Assembly: GCF_018636735.1 (NCBI RefSeq)
Contig: NZ_CP045200.1
Location: forward strand, 2,448,001-2,512,000
Direction: 5' to 3'
DNA from: Erythrobacter sp. 3-20A1M
GTDB lineage: Bacteria; Pseudomonadota; Alphaproteobacteria; Sphingomonadales; Sphingomonadaceae
DNA: 64,000 nt
This document shows, piece after piece, positions 49,723 through 59,539 of this stretch (position 1 is its first letter; each line of letters opens with the position of its first letter). Position numbers and translations under genes: made by a program. Under the pieces are notes generated by a model. The model was given only the letters and a program-made list of their open reading frames with translations, did not search any database and was not told the origin of the DNA.

Positions 49723-49862
49723 TGAAGGAAGCGCTCGACCAATGGGATTTCGTGGTCGCCGCCTACGCGATCGGCGTCGTCGGAACGCTGGCGACGGTCG
49801 CATGGAGCTGGTGGGCGATGAAGCGTGCCGAGGCGCGCCGCGAGAAGGCACGACGCAGATGA
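49722..49862 (+). CDS. ccmD: Haem exporter protein CcmD
   Basis: A 46-residue single-helix protein: MKEALDQWDFVVAAYAIG then a short helix and a strongly basic C-terminal tail (RAEARREKARRR). CcmD stabilises the CcmC-CcmE complex for release of holo-CcmE. Its ATG overlaps the ccmC stop, and its stop overlaps the ccmE ATG. Size, topology and place are all as expected. Confidence 0.9.
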   Translation: MKEALDQWDFVVAAYAIGVVGTLATVAWSWWAMKRAEARREKARRR

Positions 49863-50323
49863 GCGCGCTCAAGCCAAAGCACCAGCGGCTGGTCCTGGTG
49901 GTAATCGCAATGGTAGCGCTGATCGGCGCGGCCCTGCTGGCCGCATGGGCGCTGCGCAGCCAGGCGAATTATTTCTACCTACCCGACCAGATGGAGCAGA
50001 ACCCGCCCGCACCGGGCCAGGCGGTGCGGCTTGGCGGTATGGTACAGCGCGGTTCGGTGAAGCAGATGGCCGACGGGGTCTCGATCACCTTCACCGTCGG
50101 CGGCCGCGGGGCGATCGTGCCGGTGCGCTACAGCGGCATTGTGCCGGACCTGTTTACCGAAGGCTCGGGTGTCGTCGCAGAGGGCTCGCTCGGGCGCGAT
50201 GGAGTTTTTACCGCGACCAACCTGCTCGCCAAGCATGACGAAAACTACACGCCCCGCGAGATGCAGGGCCTGGATGATGGCACCGCGTCGAAGATGGCGC
50301 GCGACACCACGGTCGGCCTTTAG
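49859..50323 (+). CDS. ccmE: Haem chaperone CcmE
   Basis: A 154-residue membrane-anchored OB-fold protein. One helix (about 10-31) is followed by a beta barrel with the covalent haem-binding H126 in LAKHDENYTP (Y130 is the usual haem-iron ligand). It carries haem from CcmC to the CcmF/CcmH ligase. Overlaps ccmD by four bases and abuts ccmF. Confidence 0.95.
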   Translation: MSALKPKHQRLVLVVIAMVALIGAALLAAWALRSQANYFYLPDQMEQNPPAPGQAVRLGGMVQRGSVKQMADGVSITFTVGGRGAIVPVRYSGIVPDLFTEGSGVVAEGSLGRDGVFTATNLLAKHDENYTPREMQGLDDGTASKMARDTTVGL

Positions 50324-52276
50324 ATGATCGCCAATCTCGGTCTCGCCGCGCTATGGCTCGCGACGGCGCTGTGCGTGTTGCAGCTCGTGACCGGTGCGCT
50401 GGGTATGCGGGCGGAGGGAGACGATATCGCCCGGCTCGTGCGCCCCGCGGCGATCGTGCAGGGCGGGCTGGTCGCCGTGGCGTTTCTCAGCCTTATCTAC
50501 GTTTTCGCGATTACGGACCTCTCGGTCGCGCTGGTGGCGGCGAACAGCCATGCCGACAAGCCGATGATCTTCAAGCTGGCGGGCGCATGGGGCAATCACG
50601 AGGGCTCAATGCTGCTATGGGTCACCGTTATGGCTGTGGCCGGCGCGGCGATCGCGGCGTTCGAGTATCGTCTGCCCGAACGGACCATGCGCGCCACGCT
50701 GGCGGCGCAGGCCTTCGTCGGGCTGGGCTTCTATGCCTTTCTCCTGTTCAGCTCCAATCCGTTCGAGCGGCTGTCGCCTCCGGCCGTCACCGGGGCCGGG
50801 CTCAACCCCTTGCTGCAGGACATCGGTCTCGCGTTCCATCCGCCCACGCTCTATTTCGGCTATGTCGGACTTTCGGTCGCTTTCAGCTTCGTCGTCGGCG
50901 CGCTGCTCACCCGCCAGGTGACGCCTGACTTCGCCCGCGCGGTCCGCCCGTGGATCCTGGGAGCTTGGGTGTTCCTGACCGTGGGGATCACCGCGGGGAG
51001 TTACTGGGCATATTACGAGCTCGGCTGGGGCGGCTGGTGGTTCTGGGACCCGGTCGAGAACGCCAGCCTGATGCCGTGGTTGGCCGGTACGGCATTGCTG
51101 CATTCGGTAGGAGTCCTCGCCGCGCGCGACGCGCTGCGGACGTGGACGGTGCTGCTGGGTGTCATCGCATTCTCGATGAGCATGGTCGGCACATTCCTGG
51201 TGCGTTCGGGCGTGTTGACCAGTGTGCACGCATTCGCGGTTGATCCGGAGCGGGGGGCCTTCATCCTCGCACTGCTGACGATCTACATCGGCGGGGCATT
51301 GACCCTGTTCGCCCTGCGCGCGGGCAGCATCGCGGAAGGGGAGCGGTTCGCGCTGGCCAGCCGCGAAAGCGCGCTGGTGATCAACAACGTCATGCTCAGC
51401 GCCATATTGGCGGTGGTGCTGGTGGGCACGCTCTATCCGTTGCTGACCGAGGCGTTCGGCACGCGAGTGTCGGTCGGGCCGCCCTATTTCAACCCGGTCA
51501 GCGCGATCTTCGCCGTGCCCATGCTGGTAGTGATGATGGTCGGTCCTCTGCTGCGCTGGCGGCGGGACCGTTTGACGCGTATCGCGAAGCCGCTTGCGCT
51601 TGCCGGGGCCGTCACGCTCGTAACTCTGATCGTGTCGATCGCGATGGGCGTAGCGCTGCTTCCGCTACTTGGGCTTGCATTGGGGCTGGGACTGGCGGTG
51701 GCAAGCGTCTTGCCGCTGTGGCGCAGGCGGCTGACCCGCACGCCTTTGACGACCTGGGGAATGGTCGTCGCGCACTTTGGAATAGCCGTGGCAGTGCTAG
51801 GGATGGCGAGCGAGAGCGGGTTCTCGAGCGAGCGCCTCGTGGCGCTGACCCCGGGCACGGATACGACGATCGCCGGCTGGACCGTCCGGCTCGACGGCGT
51901 CGACCCCGTCGCCGGCCCGAACTGGACGGCGCTGGAAGGGCGTATGACCGCACAGCGCGCCGATGGAGCGGTCCACCCCCTGCGGCCCCAGGCGCGCAGT
52001 TTCACCGATCCGGTGCAGTCCACGACCGAGAGCGCCTTGCTGACGGCATGGGACGGACAGCTCTACGCCGTGCTGGGAAATGCCGCGGGTGAGGGACGAT
52101 GGCAGGTGCGCCTGTGGTGGAAGCCCTTCGTCACCCTGATCTGGCTCGGCGGGCTGCTGGTGGCACTGGGCGGCTTGCTTTCGATCGGCGGGCACCTGGT
52201 GGTGCGGCGGCGCCAGAGCGCATTTCGCACACGGCTAGCGCAGCGGCGTGCGGATGTAGCGGAACTGGCGGCATGA
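50324..52276 (+). CDS. ccmF: Cytochrome c haem lyase subunit CcmF
   Basis: A 650-residue inner-membrane protein with about 15 helices. It has the WWD haem-handling motif (GGWWFWDPVENA) and conserved histidine regions. It attaches haem to CxxCH apocytochromes with CcmH and CcmI, and its main clients here would be CcoO and CcoP. It starts directly after the ccmE stop and overlaps ccmG by four bases. The C-terminal periplasmic domain is normal in length. Confidence 0.95.
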   Translation: MIANLGLAALWLATALCVLQLVTGALGMRAEGDDIARLVRPAAIVQGGLVAVAFLSLIYVFAITDLSVALVAANSHADKPMIFKLAGAWGNHEGSMLLWVTVMAVAGAAIAAFEYRLPERTMRATLAAQAFVGLGFYAFLLFSSNPFERLSPPAVTGAGLNPLLQDIGLAFHPPTLYFGYVGLSVAFSFVVGALLTRQVTPDFARAVRPWILGAWVFLTVGITAGSYWAYYELGWGGWWFWDPVENASLMPWLAGTALLHSVGVLAARDALRTWTVLLGVIAFSMSMVGTFLVRSGVLTSVHAFAVDPERGAFILALLTIYIGGALTLFALRAGSIAEGERFALASRESALVINNVMLSAILAVVLVGTLYPLLTEAFGTRVSVGPPYFNPVSAIFAVPMLVVMMVGPLLRWRRDRLTRIAKPLALAGAVTLVTLIVSIAMGVALLPLLGLALGLGLAVASVLPLWRRRLTRTPLTTWGMVVAHFGIAVAVLGMASESGFSSERLVALTPGTDTTIAGWTVRLDGVDPVAGPNWTALEGRMTAQRADGAVHPLRPQARSFTDPVQSTTESALLTAWDGQLYAVLGNAAGEGRWQVRLWWKPFVTLIWLGGLLVALGGLLSIGGHLVVRRRQSAFRTRLAQRRADVAELAA

Positions 52277-52800
52277 ACCGGCTGGCTTTCCTCGTCCCGC
52301 TACTGCTGTTCCTGCTCTTCGCCGGGGTTGCGGGCTATATGCTGACCCAGCCGAAGGACGAGACGGTGAAGAGCGCGATGATCGGACGTCCGCTTCCCGC
52401 GTTCGACCTGCCGGGCGAGAGCGAGGACGCGCCGCGCCTCGCCAGCGCCTATTTCGCCGATGGCACGCCGCGGCTTCTCAACGTATGGGCGAGCTGGTGC
52501 GTGCCGTGCGTGGCGGAGGCGCCCCAACTCGAGGCGTTGCAACGCGCCGGAGCCCCAATCGTTGGCATTGCGATACGGGACACGCCGGAGGATATCGCCC
52601 GCTTCCTCGCCCGAAATGGCGACCCGTACATCCGCATCGCGCGCGACGACATATCCCAGGTGCAGCTTGGCATCGGATCTAGCGGCGTGCCCGAAACCTT
52701 CGTCATCGATGGCCGAGGTATTATCCGTTACCAGCATATAGGCGATATTCGGCCGGACGACGTGCCTGTCTTGTTGCGACAGTTGGAGCAGGCGCGGTGA
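52273..52800 (+). CDS. ccmG: Thiol-disulfide oxidoreductase CcmG (DsbE)
   Basis: A 175-residue membrane-anchored thioredoxin-fold protein. The active site is WCVPC (C76, C79) in NVWASWCVPC, followed by GVPETFVID, which contains the cis-proline. It keeps the apocytochrome CxxCH cysteines reduced for haem attachment. Its start overlaps ccmF and its end overlaps the GTG of ccmH. Confidence 0.95.
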   Translation: MNRLAFLVPLLLFLLFAGVAGYMLTQPKDETVKSAMIGRPLPAFDLPGESEDAPRLASAYFADGTPRLLNVWASWCVPCVAEAPQLEALQRAGAPIVGIAIRDTPEDIARFLARNGDPYIRIARDDISQVQLGIGSSGVPETFVIDGRGIIRYQHIGDIRPDDVPVLLRQLEQAR

Positions 52801-53219
52801 GGGCGCTATTCGTCTGTCTCGCGCTGCTGATATCGGTTCCTGGTCCCCTGCTGGCGCAATCGGCAGTTCCGCCTGCACCCTATGCGAATGCGCAGCTCCC
52901 CGATCCCAGGCAGGAAGCCGAAGCGAAGGAGCTGATGGAAACGCTGCGATGCGTTACCTGCCAGTCGCAGTCGATCGCCGACAGCGACGCAGCGATGGCG
53001 GGCGACATGCGCCATCAGGTTCGCAGCCGGATCGCCGCGGGGGAGGAACCGGAGGCGATCCGCCGCTCGATGATCGCGCGTTACGGTGACTATATCAGTT
53101 ACGCCCCTCGCATGGATGGCGCCACCTGGCCCCTCTTCTTGCTGCCTGTGATCCTCCTGCTGGCCGTGGCATTGCTCATCTGGCGGCGGCTCGGCCGCGG
53201 AGGAAAGCAGGTCGGATGA
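52797..53219 (+). CDS. ccmH: Cytochrome c maturation protein CcmH
   Basis: A 140-residue exported protein with signal peptide (1-20, ending LLAQ), the redox motif LRCVTCQSQSIADSDA (C52, C55) and a C-terminal membrane helix. It reduces the apocytochrome disulfide and is part of the haem ligase. GTG start overlapping the ccmG stop. It is the short form; the TPR part is encoded separately by the next gene. Confidence 0.94.
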   Translation: MRALFVCLALLISVPGPLLAQSAVPPAPYANAQLPDPRQEAEAKELMETLRCVTCQSQSIADSDAAMAGDMRHQVRSRIAAGEEPEAIRRSMIARYGDYISYAPRMDGATWPLFLLPVILLLAVALLIWRRLGRGGKQVG

Positions 53220-53869
53220 GCTGGGTCGCCGCAATCCTTCTTGCGGGGCTTGGGTTCCTGGGCGGCGCGATGCTGCTGAGGCGCGAGCGCGGGCTGTGGA
53301 CGCTGTTCGCGGCGGCGCTGGTGTTCGGTCTCGCGGGCTTCGCGTGGCAGGCCAGTCCGGCATTACCCTCCGCCCCAGGCCAGTCGATGAAGGATACAGC
53401 CTCCGCCGACACGCAAATGATGGAGGCGAGACGTGAATTCTTCGCCGCCACCGATCCTCGTAGCCGCTATGTCCTGACGGCCGATGCTTTCGCCCGCCGC
53501 GGCCGGTTGGACGACGCCGCGGGCATGCTGCACAATGCGGTGCAGGAAAATCCGAACGACGGCGAGGCTTGGCTCGCGCTCGCGACCGTCTTGGTCGAGC
53601 ATGCGGGCGGTCGGTTGGCGCCCCCTTCGCTTTACGCTTTCGAGCGAGCGCAGGCGCTGCTTCCCGGCAATCCCGGCCCCGCCTATTTCCTCGGCATAGC
53701 GGCCTTACGCGAGGGGCGGTTCGAGGACGCACGTGAAATCTGGGCGCAAGGTGCGGCGCAGGCGAAGCCCGGAGCGCCGGGGCGCGATCTGCTCGCGATG
53801 CGTCTGGCGCAACTGGATGAAATCATCGCCGCCATGTCCGCGGGTGGCACGCGCGGGACACGCCCCTAG
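53216..53869 (+). CDS. ccmI: Cytochrome c maturation TPR protein CcmI
   Basis: A 217-residue protein with one or two N-terminal membrane helices followed by TPR-like helices (RRGRLDDAAGMLHNAVQ, then DGEAWLALATVL). CcmI binds the C-terminal ends of apocytochromes and brings them to CcmF/CcmH. It overlaps ccmH by four bases and ends the operon; the kup gene follows after about 108 bp. Confidence 0.88.
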   Translation: MSWVAAILLAGLGFLGGAMLLRRERGLWTLFAAALVFGLAGFAWQASPALPSAPGQSMKDTASADTQMMEARREFFAATDPRSRYVLTADAFARRGRLDDAAGMLHNAVQENPNDGEAWLALATVLVEHAGGRLAPPSLYAFERAQALLPGNPGPAYFLGIAALREGRFEDAREIWAQGAAQAKPGAPGRDLLAMRLAQLDEIIAAMSAGGTRGTRP

Positions 53870-53939
53870 CGAAGCGTTGCGCAGGTTCCGGCGTGCTGGT
53901 AATCGCGCGCCTCGCAATATGCGCTTGAGCGGAGTCGCG

Positions 53940-53981
53940 ATGATGACCAAGCGCCAAACCACCGGGGCCCCCATTCCATGA
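53940..53981 (+). CDS. Possible 13-residue leader peptide coupled to kup
   Basis: ATG at 53940 with GGAG five bases before it opens a reading frame of 13 residues ([13 protein letters not shown]) whose TGA overlaps the kup ATG as ATGA. The kup start itself has no purine-rich ribosome site. A coupled leader is therefore a reasonable inference, but the short frame could be chance; an earlier in-frame ATG lies at 53919. Confidence 0.4.
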   Translation: MMTKRQTTGAPIP

Positions 53982-55909
53982 GCGAAGTCTCCCTCGACAA
54001 CCATCGCACGTCCGAAGGTGGCGGCGGTGGCCATCATGGCAGCAATTCCAAGTGGAAACTGGCCGCAGGCGCGATCGGCGTCGTCTTCGGCGATATCGGC
54101 ACCAGTCCGCTCTACGCTTTCCGCGAAACCTTTGTCGGTCCGCACCCGCTGGCGATCGACCGGCTGCACGTTTTCGGTGTCGTCAGCCTGATCTTCTGGT
54201 CGATGACGCTGGTCGTGGCCGTCCAGTACGTTTCCATCCTCATGCGCGCCGACAACAAGGGGCAGGGCGGCAGCCTCGCTCTCGTCGCGTTGATCAGCCG
54301 GACCATGGGGCGCAATCGCTATGGCTGGCTGGTGGTGCTGCTCGGCGTGTTCGCGACCTCGCTGTTCTACGGCGACAGCATGATCACGCCCGCCATTTCT
54401 GTCCTGTCGGCGGTGGAGGGGCTGACCGTCGTCAACCCGGCTTTGAGCAATCTCGTCATTCCGATCTCGCTGGTCCTGCTGATCGGCCTGTTCATGCTGC
54501 AAAAGCGCGGCACGGCAGCGGTCGGCGCGCTCTTTGCGCCGGTGATGATCGTCTATTTTACCGTCATCGCGGTCCTTGGCGTGATCTCGCTGGTCCAGCA
54601 TCCCGAAATCCTCCTCGCCCTCAATCCGATGTACGCTGTGCAATTCTTCATCAGCGACGGTACGCTGGCGTTCCTGGCACTCGGTTCCGTCGTGCTGGCG
54701 GTGACGGGTTCGGAAGCGCTCTATTCCGACATGGGCCATTTCGGTCGCGGGCCGATGCGCCTGTCATGGTTCGGCTTTGTCATGCCGTGCTTGCTGCTGA
54801 ACTATTTCGGTCAGGGTGCGATGATCGTGTCCCTGAGCGCGCCCGAAGCGGCCGAGGCGATCAAGGCACCATTCTTTACCCTGGCACCGGAGATGCTGCG
54901 CTTGCCGCTCGTCTTCCTCGCGACCGCGGCGACCTTCATCGCCAGCCAGGCGGTCATTTCCGGGGCGTTCTCCATCACCCAGCAGGCGATGCAGCTGGGC
55001 TTCATCCCGCGCTTGTCGATCCGCCACACGAGCGAGACCGAGGCGGGGCAGATCTACATCCCGAGCATCAACTGGGCGCTGATGATCGCGGTCATCATCC
55101 TGGTCCTGTATTTCCGCAATTCGTCGAACCTCGCCTCCGCCTACGGCATCGCCGTGACCGGGGCAGTGACGATCGACACCTTCCTGATGGCCGTGCTGCT
55201 GACCGGGGTGTGGAAATGGAAGTGGTGGATCGCGGCACCCGTGGTGCTCGTCTTCCTGATCGTGGACGGTGCCTATTTCGCGGCCAACCTCACGAAGGTG
55301 CCCGATGGTGGCTGGTTCCCGCTACTGATCGGTTTCATCACCTTCACCCTGCTCACCACCTGGGCGCGCGGGCGCACGCTGATGCGCAACCGGATGAGCG
55401 AGATCGCGCTGCCGATCGAGATTTTCGCGAAGTCCGCGCATAACAGCGCCACCCGCGTGCCGGGCACCGCAATCTTCATGGCTGCGAACCCCAACGGCGT
55501 GCCCTCTGCGCTGCTGCACAATATCAAGCACAACAAGGTGCTTCACGAGCGGGTCGTGATCCTGACGGTGGAGATTGCCGACATACCCTATGTCGAGCCG
55601 GACCGTCGCTACGATTACAGCGAGCTGGGCGAAGGCTTCTATCGCCTCGTCCTGAATTACGGCTTCATGGAAGAAACCGACGTGCCGCTGGCCTTGTCGC
55701 AGATCGATCGCTGCGGTGGATCGTTCGACATGATGAAGACGAGCTTCTTCCTCAGCCGCCAGACGCTGCTTCCGGGCGACCAGCCGGGCATGCCGATCTG
55801 GCGCGAGAAGATTTTCGCCTGGATGTTGCGCAATGCGGCGACCGCGATGGAATTCTTCCGCCTGCCGACCAACCGGGTCGTCGAACTGGGCAGCCAGGTG
55901 CGTATCTAA
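53978..55909 (+). CDS. kup: KUP-type potassium uptake transporter
   Basis: A 643-residue transporter with about 12 helices. The start of the first helix carries [17 protein letters not shown], the family's signature, and the second half includes [14 protein letters not shown]. It takes up K+ with protons. The N-terminal 25 residues are Gly/His/Asn-rich and cytoplasmic. The C-terminal cytoplasmic domain (about 470-643) is intact. Convergent with ispZ, with only 7 bp between the stops. Confidence 0.94.
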   Translation: MSEVSLDNHRTSEGGGGGHHGSNSKWKLAAGAIGVVFGDIGTSPLYAFRETFVGPHPLAIDRLHVFGVVSLIFWSMTLVVAVQYVSILMRADNKGQGGSLALVALISRTMGRNRYGWLVVLLGVFATSLFYGDSMITPAISVLSAVEGLTVVNPALSNLVIPISLVLLIGLFMLQKRGTAAVGALFAPVMIVYFTVIAVLGVISLVQHPEILLALNPMYAVQFFISDGTLAFLALGSVVLAVTGSEALYSDMGHFGRGPMRLSWFGFVMPCLLLNYFGQGAMIVSLSAPEAAEAIKAPFFTLAPEMLRLPLVFLATAATFIASQAVISGAFSITQQAMQLGFIPRLSIRHTSETEAGQIYIPSINWALMIAVIILVLYFRNSSNLASAYGIAVTGAVTIDTFLMAVLLTGVWKWKWWIAAPVVLVFLIVDGAYFAANLTKVPDGGWFPLLIGFITFTLLTTWARGRTLMRNRMSEIALPIEIFAKSAHNSATRVPGTAIFMAANPNGVPSALLHNIKHNKVLHERVVILTVEIADIPYVEPDRRYDYSELGEGFYRLVLNYGFMEETDVPLALSQIDRCGGSFDMMKTSFFLSRQTLLPGDQPGMPIWREKIFAWMLRNAATAMEFFRLPTNRVVELGSQVRI

Positions 55910-55916
55910 CTAAGCG

Positions 55917-56570
55917 TCAACCGCCGGTCGGCGGCTCTTCGCTAACCGCCTCGTCGGTCGCTTCGCTGCTCAGCCCGTGGCGCAACAGCATAGGGATCTG
56001 CGCAAAGGTGAAGAGGAAGCTGAGCGGCAGGAAGACCCAAAGCTTCGCCGCCAGCCAGCTGCCGAAATCGAGGTTCCAGCGCAGCGCCTCGTTCAGCGCC
56101 GCGAGGAACAGGAAGAACACGCCCCAGTTGCGGCTCAATTTCAGCCAACCTTCGTTCGACAGTCCCTCGAAGGCAGCCTCCAGCAAAATCTTCAGGAGTG
56201 CGCGTCCGCGCCACCATCCGATCAGCAGGGCGACCCCGAAGATCGCGTAGATGATCGTGGGTTTGAGCTGCACGAAGACCGGATCGCCGAAGAAAACCGT
56301 CAGCGCGCCAAAGCCGACGATGAGCGCGGTGGAGAACCATAGCATGGGCGAGATGCGCCCGAGCCGCCATTTGGAAATGCCCAGCGCAACCACCGACGCC
56401 GCCATGAAGGCGAGCGTCCCCTTCACGACGGCCGCGATCTCGAGCACGGAAGAATGGTCCGCCGGCGCGAACCAGCGATAGGTTAGGAAGAAAACCAATA
56501 GCGGCCCGTAATCGGTGACGACGCTGAGCCAACCGGAGCCCGGTTTCTTTTTGTTACTGGTGTCTTTCAT
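55917..56570 (-). CDS. Septation/intracellular septation protein A family (IspZ/YciB)
   Basis: A 217-residue inner-membrane protein with about five helices. The pattern DYGPLLVFFLTYRW, then FGDPVFVQLKPTIIYAIFG and NEALRW is that of the YciB/IspZ family, linked to cell envelope organisation and division. Its ATG overlaps the ftsY stop (ATGA at 56570), a gene pair common in sphingomonads. The C-terminal 20 residues are acidic and Pro-rich. Confidence 0.88.
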   Translation of the reverse strand: MKDTSNKKKPGSGWLSVVTDYGPLLVFFLTYRWFAPADHSSVLEIAAVVKGTLAFMAASVVALGISKWRLGRISPMLWFSTALIVGFGALTVFFGDPVFVQLKPTIIYAIFGVALLIGWWRGRALLKILLEAAFEGLSNEGWLKLSRNWGVFFLFLAALNEALRWNLDFGSWLAAKLWVFLPLSFLFTFAQIPMLLRHGLSSEATDEAVSEEPPTGG

Positions 56571-57496
56571 CACGCAACCCCGGCGATCACGCGCGCGACC
56601 AGATCGGGGTCGAACGGTCGCAAGTCGTCGATCTTCTCGCCGACGCCGATCGCGTGAATGGGAAGGCCGTATTGCTCCGCCGCGGCGACCAACACGCCGC
56701 CGCGCGCGGTGCCGTCGAGCTTGGTCATGACAAGTCCGGTCACACCGGCGACTTCCTTGAACACATCGATCTGGCTCAGCGCGTTTTGGCCGTTGGTGGC
56801 ATCGAGGACCAGCACTACGTCGTGGGGTGCCTCGGGATTCAGGCGGCCGAGCACGCGGCGGATCTTGGCCAGTTCGTCCATCAGCTCGCGCTTGTTCTGG
56901 AGGCGTCCGGCGGTATCGACCACCAGCGCGTCGATCCCCTGATCGGTCGCTGCCTTGACCCCGTCGAATACGATGCTGGCCGGATCGCCGCCTTCGGCCC
57001 CGCGAATGATCGGTGCGCCGATCCGTTCGGCCCAGGTGGCGAGCTGACCGATGGCCGCAGCGCGGAACGTGTCGCCCGCGGCCAGCATGACGCCGTAATC
57101 GTCCTCTTGGAACCAATGCGCCAGCTTGGCGATCGTGGTTGTCTTGCCCGATCCGTTGACGCCGATGACCAGAATCACCTGCGGACGGGGGAATGCGGTG
57201 ATCTCCAGCGGCTTCGCAACCGGGCGCAGGATCGCGGCGATCTCCTCCGCCACCGCTTCCTTGAGCTCGCGCTGGGTGATCTCCAGCCCGAAGCGCTTCT
57301 CGCGCAGCTTCTCCCGGATGCGGCCTGCGGCGGCAGGGCCGAGGTCGGAGACGATCAGCGCGTCTTCGATCTCGTCCAGCGTCGCATCGTCCAGCCGCGT
57401 GGTGCCACCGCCGATACCGGTGAGGTTGTCGGACAAACGGTCGGAGGTCTTGCGGAACCCGCCGAACAGGCGGTCGCTCCAGCTCGGCTGGTTCAC
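56570..57496 (-). CDS. ftsY: Signal recognition particle receptor FtsY
   Basis: A 308-residue SRP GTPase: an N domain (about 1-95), then the G domain with P-loop GVNGSGKTT (112-120), DTAGR and TKLDGTARGG. The acidic A domain of E. coli FtsY is almost absent; the N-terminus begins with an amphipathic WSDRLFGGFRK-like segment, as in other alphaproteobacteria. It delivers ribosome-nascent chains to the Sec translocon. GTG start overlapping the mtaB stop. Confidence 0.94.
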   Translation of the reverse strand: MNQPSWSDRLFGGFRKTSDRLSDNLTGIGGGTTRLDDATLDEIEDALIVSDLGPAAAGRIREKLREKRFGLEITQRELKEAVAEEIAAILRPVAKPLEITAFPRPQVILVIGVNGSGKTTTIAKLAHWFQEDDYGVMLAAGDTFRAAAIGQLATWAERIGAPIIRGAEGGDPASIVFDGVKAATDQGIDALVVDTAGRLQNKRELMDELAKIRRVLGRLNPEAPHDVVLVLDATNGQNALSQIDVFKEVAGVTGLVMTKLDGTARGGVLVAAAEQYGLPIHAIGVGEKIDDLRPFDPDLVARVIAGVA

Positions 57497-58674
57497 TGCA
57501 ACATGCCTTTCGCGTGGGAGGTGGGGGTGATGGTGACGATGGTGCCGGGCACCGTGCCATGGGGCAGGGCGACCCGCGCGAAGTTTTCCGCATAGCCGCC
57601 GCCATCGCGCTCCGCCAGCACCCGCTGGGGCACGCCAATCTGCTCGCCCATCCAGGTATTGCGCGCATTCGCGATAGCGGCGCGCAATTCTGCCGCGCGC
57701 GCCTTCACGATAGCGCGATCCACCTGCGGCATGCGCGCTGCCGGTGTTCGGGGACGGGCGGAATAGGGGAAAACATGCCCATGAACGATTTCTAGCTCGC
57801 GAACGATCGACAGATTCGCGCGGTGATGTTCTTCGCTTTCCGTCGGAAATCCCGCGATCAGGTCCGCCCCGATCGCGATATCGGGTCGGCCGGCTTTTAA
57901 CCGCGCGACGAGTTCGATCGCATCGGCGCGACTATGGCGACGTTTCATCCGCTTCAGGATCAGGTCGTGCCCGTGCTGCAAGGAGAGGTGGATATGCGGC
58001 ATGAGCCGGGGCTCTTCGATCAACAACGCCAGCAGATGCTCGTCGATCTCGACGCCATCGACCGAGGACAGGCGCAGGCGCGGTAGGTCCGGAACAGCTT
58101 CCAGGACGGCGTCCACGAGCATTCCCAGCGAGGGCGCTCCGGGCAGGTCGTGTCCCCAACTGGTCAGGTCCACACCTGTCAGCACCAGCTCGGCCACTCC
58201 CTGGGCGACCAGCTCTTGTGCCTCGCACACGACATGCTCGATCGTCAGGGACCGGCTTCGTCCGCGCCCCAGCGGAATCACGCAGAACGTGCAGGCATGA
58301 TCGCACCCATTCTGCACCGCGAGGAAGGCCCTCGTATGCCCGAGGGCTTGGCGCTCGCTAACCATTGCAGCCGGTACATTATAACGGCGCGCGTCGAGCT
58401 TATCGACATTCGGCACGATCCCATCGATTTCGGGCATGGCCGACAGCGCATCCCGCTCGATATCGGCAGCGCAGCCGGTCACCAGCAGCCGGGCCTCGGG
58501 CCGAGCCCGTCGTGCCCGCCGAATGGCTTGCCGCGTGGCCCGCACGGCCTCGCTGGTGACGGCGCAGCTGTTGACGACGACGAGGTCCTCGGCCCCGCTG
58601 ACGAGGCCCGCAATCCGCTCGCTCTCGGCGATGTTCATCCGGCAGCCAAGGGTCACGATTTCGGGCGCCCTCAC
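57493..58674 (-). CDS. mtaB: tRNA ms2t6A37 methylthiotransferase, MtaB-like
   Basis: A 393-residue radical SAM methylthiotransferase. The N-terminal UPF0004 cysteines are C11, C37 and C68, and the radical SAM cluster is C124-x3-C128-x2-C131. A short TRAM-like end follows (VPQRVLAERDGGG). MtaB adds a methylthio group to N6-threonylcarbamoyl-A37 of tRNA. A GTG at 58674 overlapping the dapF stop (GTGA) is preferred over the longer ATG at 58689, because four-base overlaps are the rule in this operon. Confidence 0.88.
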   Translation of the reverse strand: MRAPEIVTLGCRMNIAESERIAGLVSGAEDLVVVNSCAVTSEAVRATRQAIRRARRARPEARLLVTGCAADIERDALSAMPEIDGIVPNVDKLDARRYNVPAAMVSERQALGHTRAFLAVQNGCDHACTFCVIPLGRGRSRSLTIEHVVCEAQELVAQGVAELVLTGVDLTSWGHDLPGAPSLGMLVDAVLEAVPDLPRLRLSSVDGVEIDEHLLALLIEEPRLMPHIHLSLQHGHDLILKRMKRRHSRADAIELVARLKAGRPDIAIGADLIAGFPTESEEHHRANLSIVRELEIVHGHVFPYSARPRTPAARMPQVDRAIVKARAAELRAAIANARNTWMGEQIGVPQRVLAERDGGGYAENFARVALPHGTVPGTIVTITPTSHAKGMLQ

Positions 58675-59480
58675 GCGAAATCGCCCCATTCGAAATCGCC
58701 GCGGAAGCTTTCGGTAGCAGGGCCGCTCATCATGATACGATCGTCATCGTCCCATTCGATCCTGATCGTGCCGCCCGGCAGAGTGACCCGCACTGTTCGC
58801 GCGGTGAGGCCGCGGCGCATGGCCGATACCGCCGTGGCGCATGCTCCCGTTCCGCAGGCGTGGGTAAGCCCGGCCCCACGTTCCCACACGCGGAGGCGGA
58901 GTTCGTCGGGCCCCGTAAGCTGGGCGACGTTGACGTTGATCCGTTTCGGGAACAGCGGATCGGTTTCGATCTGCGGGCCGAGCTGCTCCAGCGCCATGGC
59001 CTCGGCGTTCTCGACGAAGAAGACGACATGGGGATTGCCGACATTGGCCGCAGCGGGATTTTCGAGTTCGTCCCAAGCGACCGGCATGGCGAGGGTGTCC
59101 ATCGCATAGGCTAGCGGAATATCTTCCCAGCCGAAGCGGGGCCTGCCCATATCCACGCTCGCGCTGCCATTGCCGGGTTCTACCCGCACCATTCCCCCGG
59201 CGGTGGCGATCTCGGCGGGTTCGCCATGCAGCAGTGCGACCGCTCGGCTGGCATTGCCGCACGCTTCCACTTCGGTTCCGTCCGCGTTGAAGATGCGCAT
59301 GGCGAAATCGGCTGTCGCATGGGGTTCGAGCAGGATGATCTGGTCGCAGCCGACGCCGCGATGCCGATCGGCAATCGCGCGAGCGCTTCCTTCATGCAAC
59401 ACCGGCAGGTCGGTGGCGCGGGCATCCAGCACGACGAAGTCGTTGCCGAGGCCATGCATCTTTACGAACGGGACGCGCAT
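58671..59480 (-). CDS. dapF: Diaminopimelate epimerase
   Basis: A 269-residue enzyme interconverting LL- and meso-diaminopimelate for lysine and peptidoglycan synthesis. The two catalytic cysteines are C74 (EACGNASR) and C209 (HACGTGACA). The N-terminal KMHGLGNDFVVLD is canonical. ATG 59480 gives this N-terminus; an upstream ATG adds eight unlikely residues. Leads the minus-strand dapF-mtaB-ftsY-ispZ operon. Confidence 0.95.
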   Translation of the reverse strand: MRVPFVKMHGLGNDFVVLDARATDLPVLHEGSARAIADRHRGVGCDQIILLEPHATADFAMRIFNADGTEVEACGNASRAVALLHGEPAEIATAGGMVRVEPGNGSASVDMGRPRFGWEDIPLAYAMDTLAMPVAWDELENPAAANVGNPHVVFFVENAEAMALEQLGPQIETDPLFPKRINVNVAQLTGPDELRLRVWERGAGLTHACGTGACATAVSAMRRGLTARTVRVTLPGGTIRIEWDDDDRIMMSGPATESFRGDFEWGDFA

Positions 59481-59539
59481 TGCGCCTGCGCATGTATGGG
59501 GCACCGCCCCCTGCGTAAAGGCCGGACGGCAAGCAGCCC

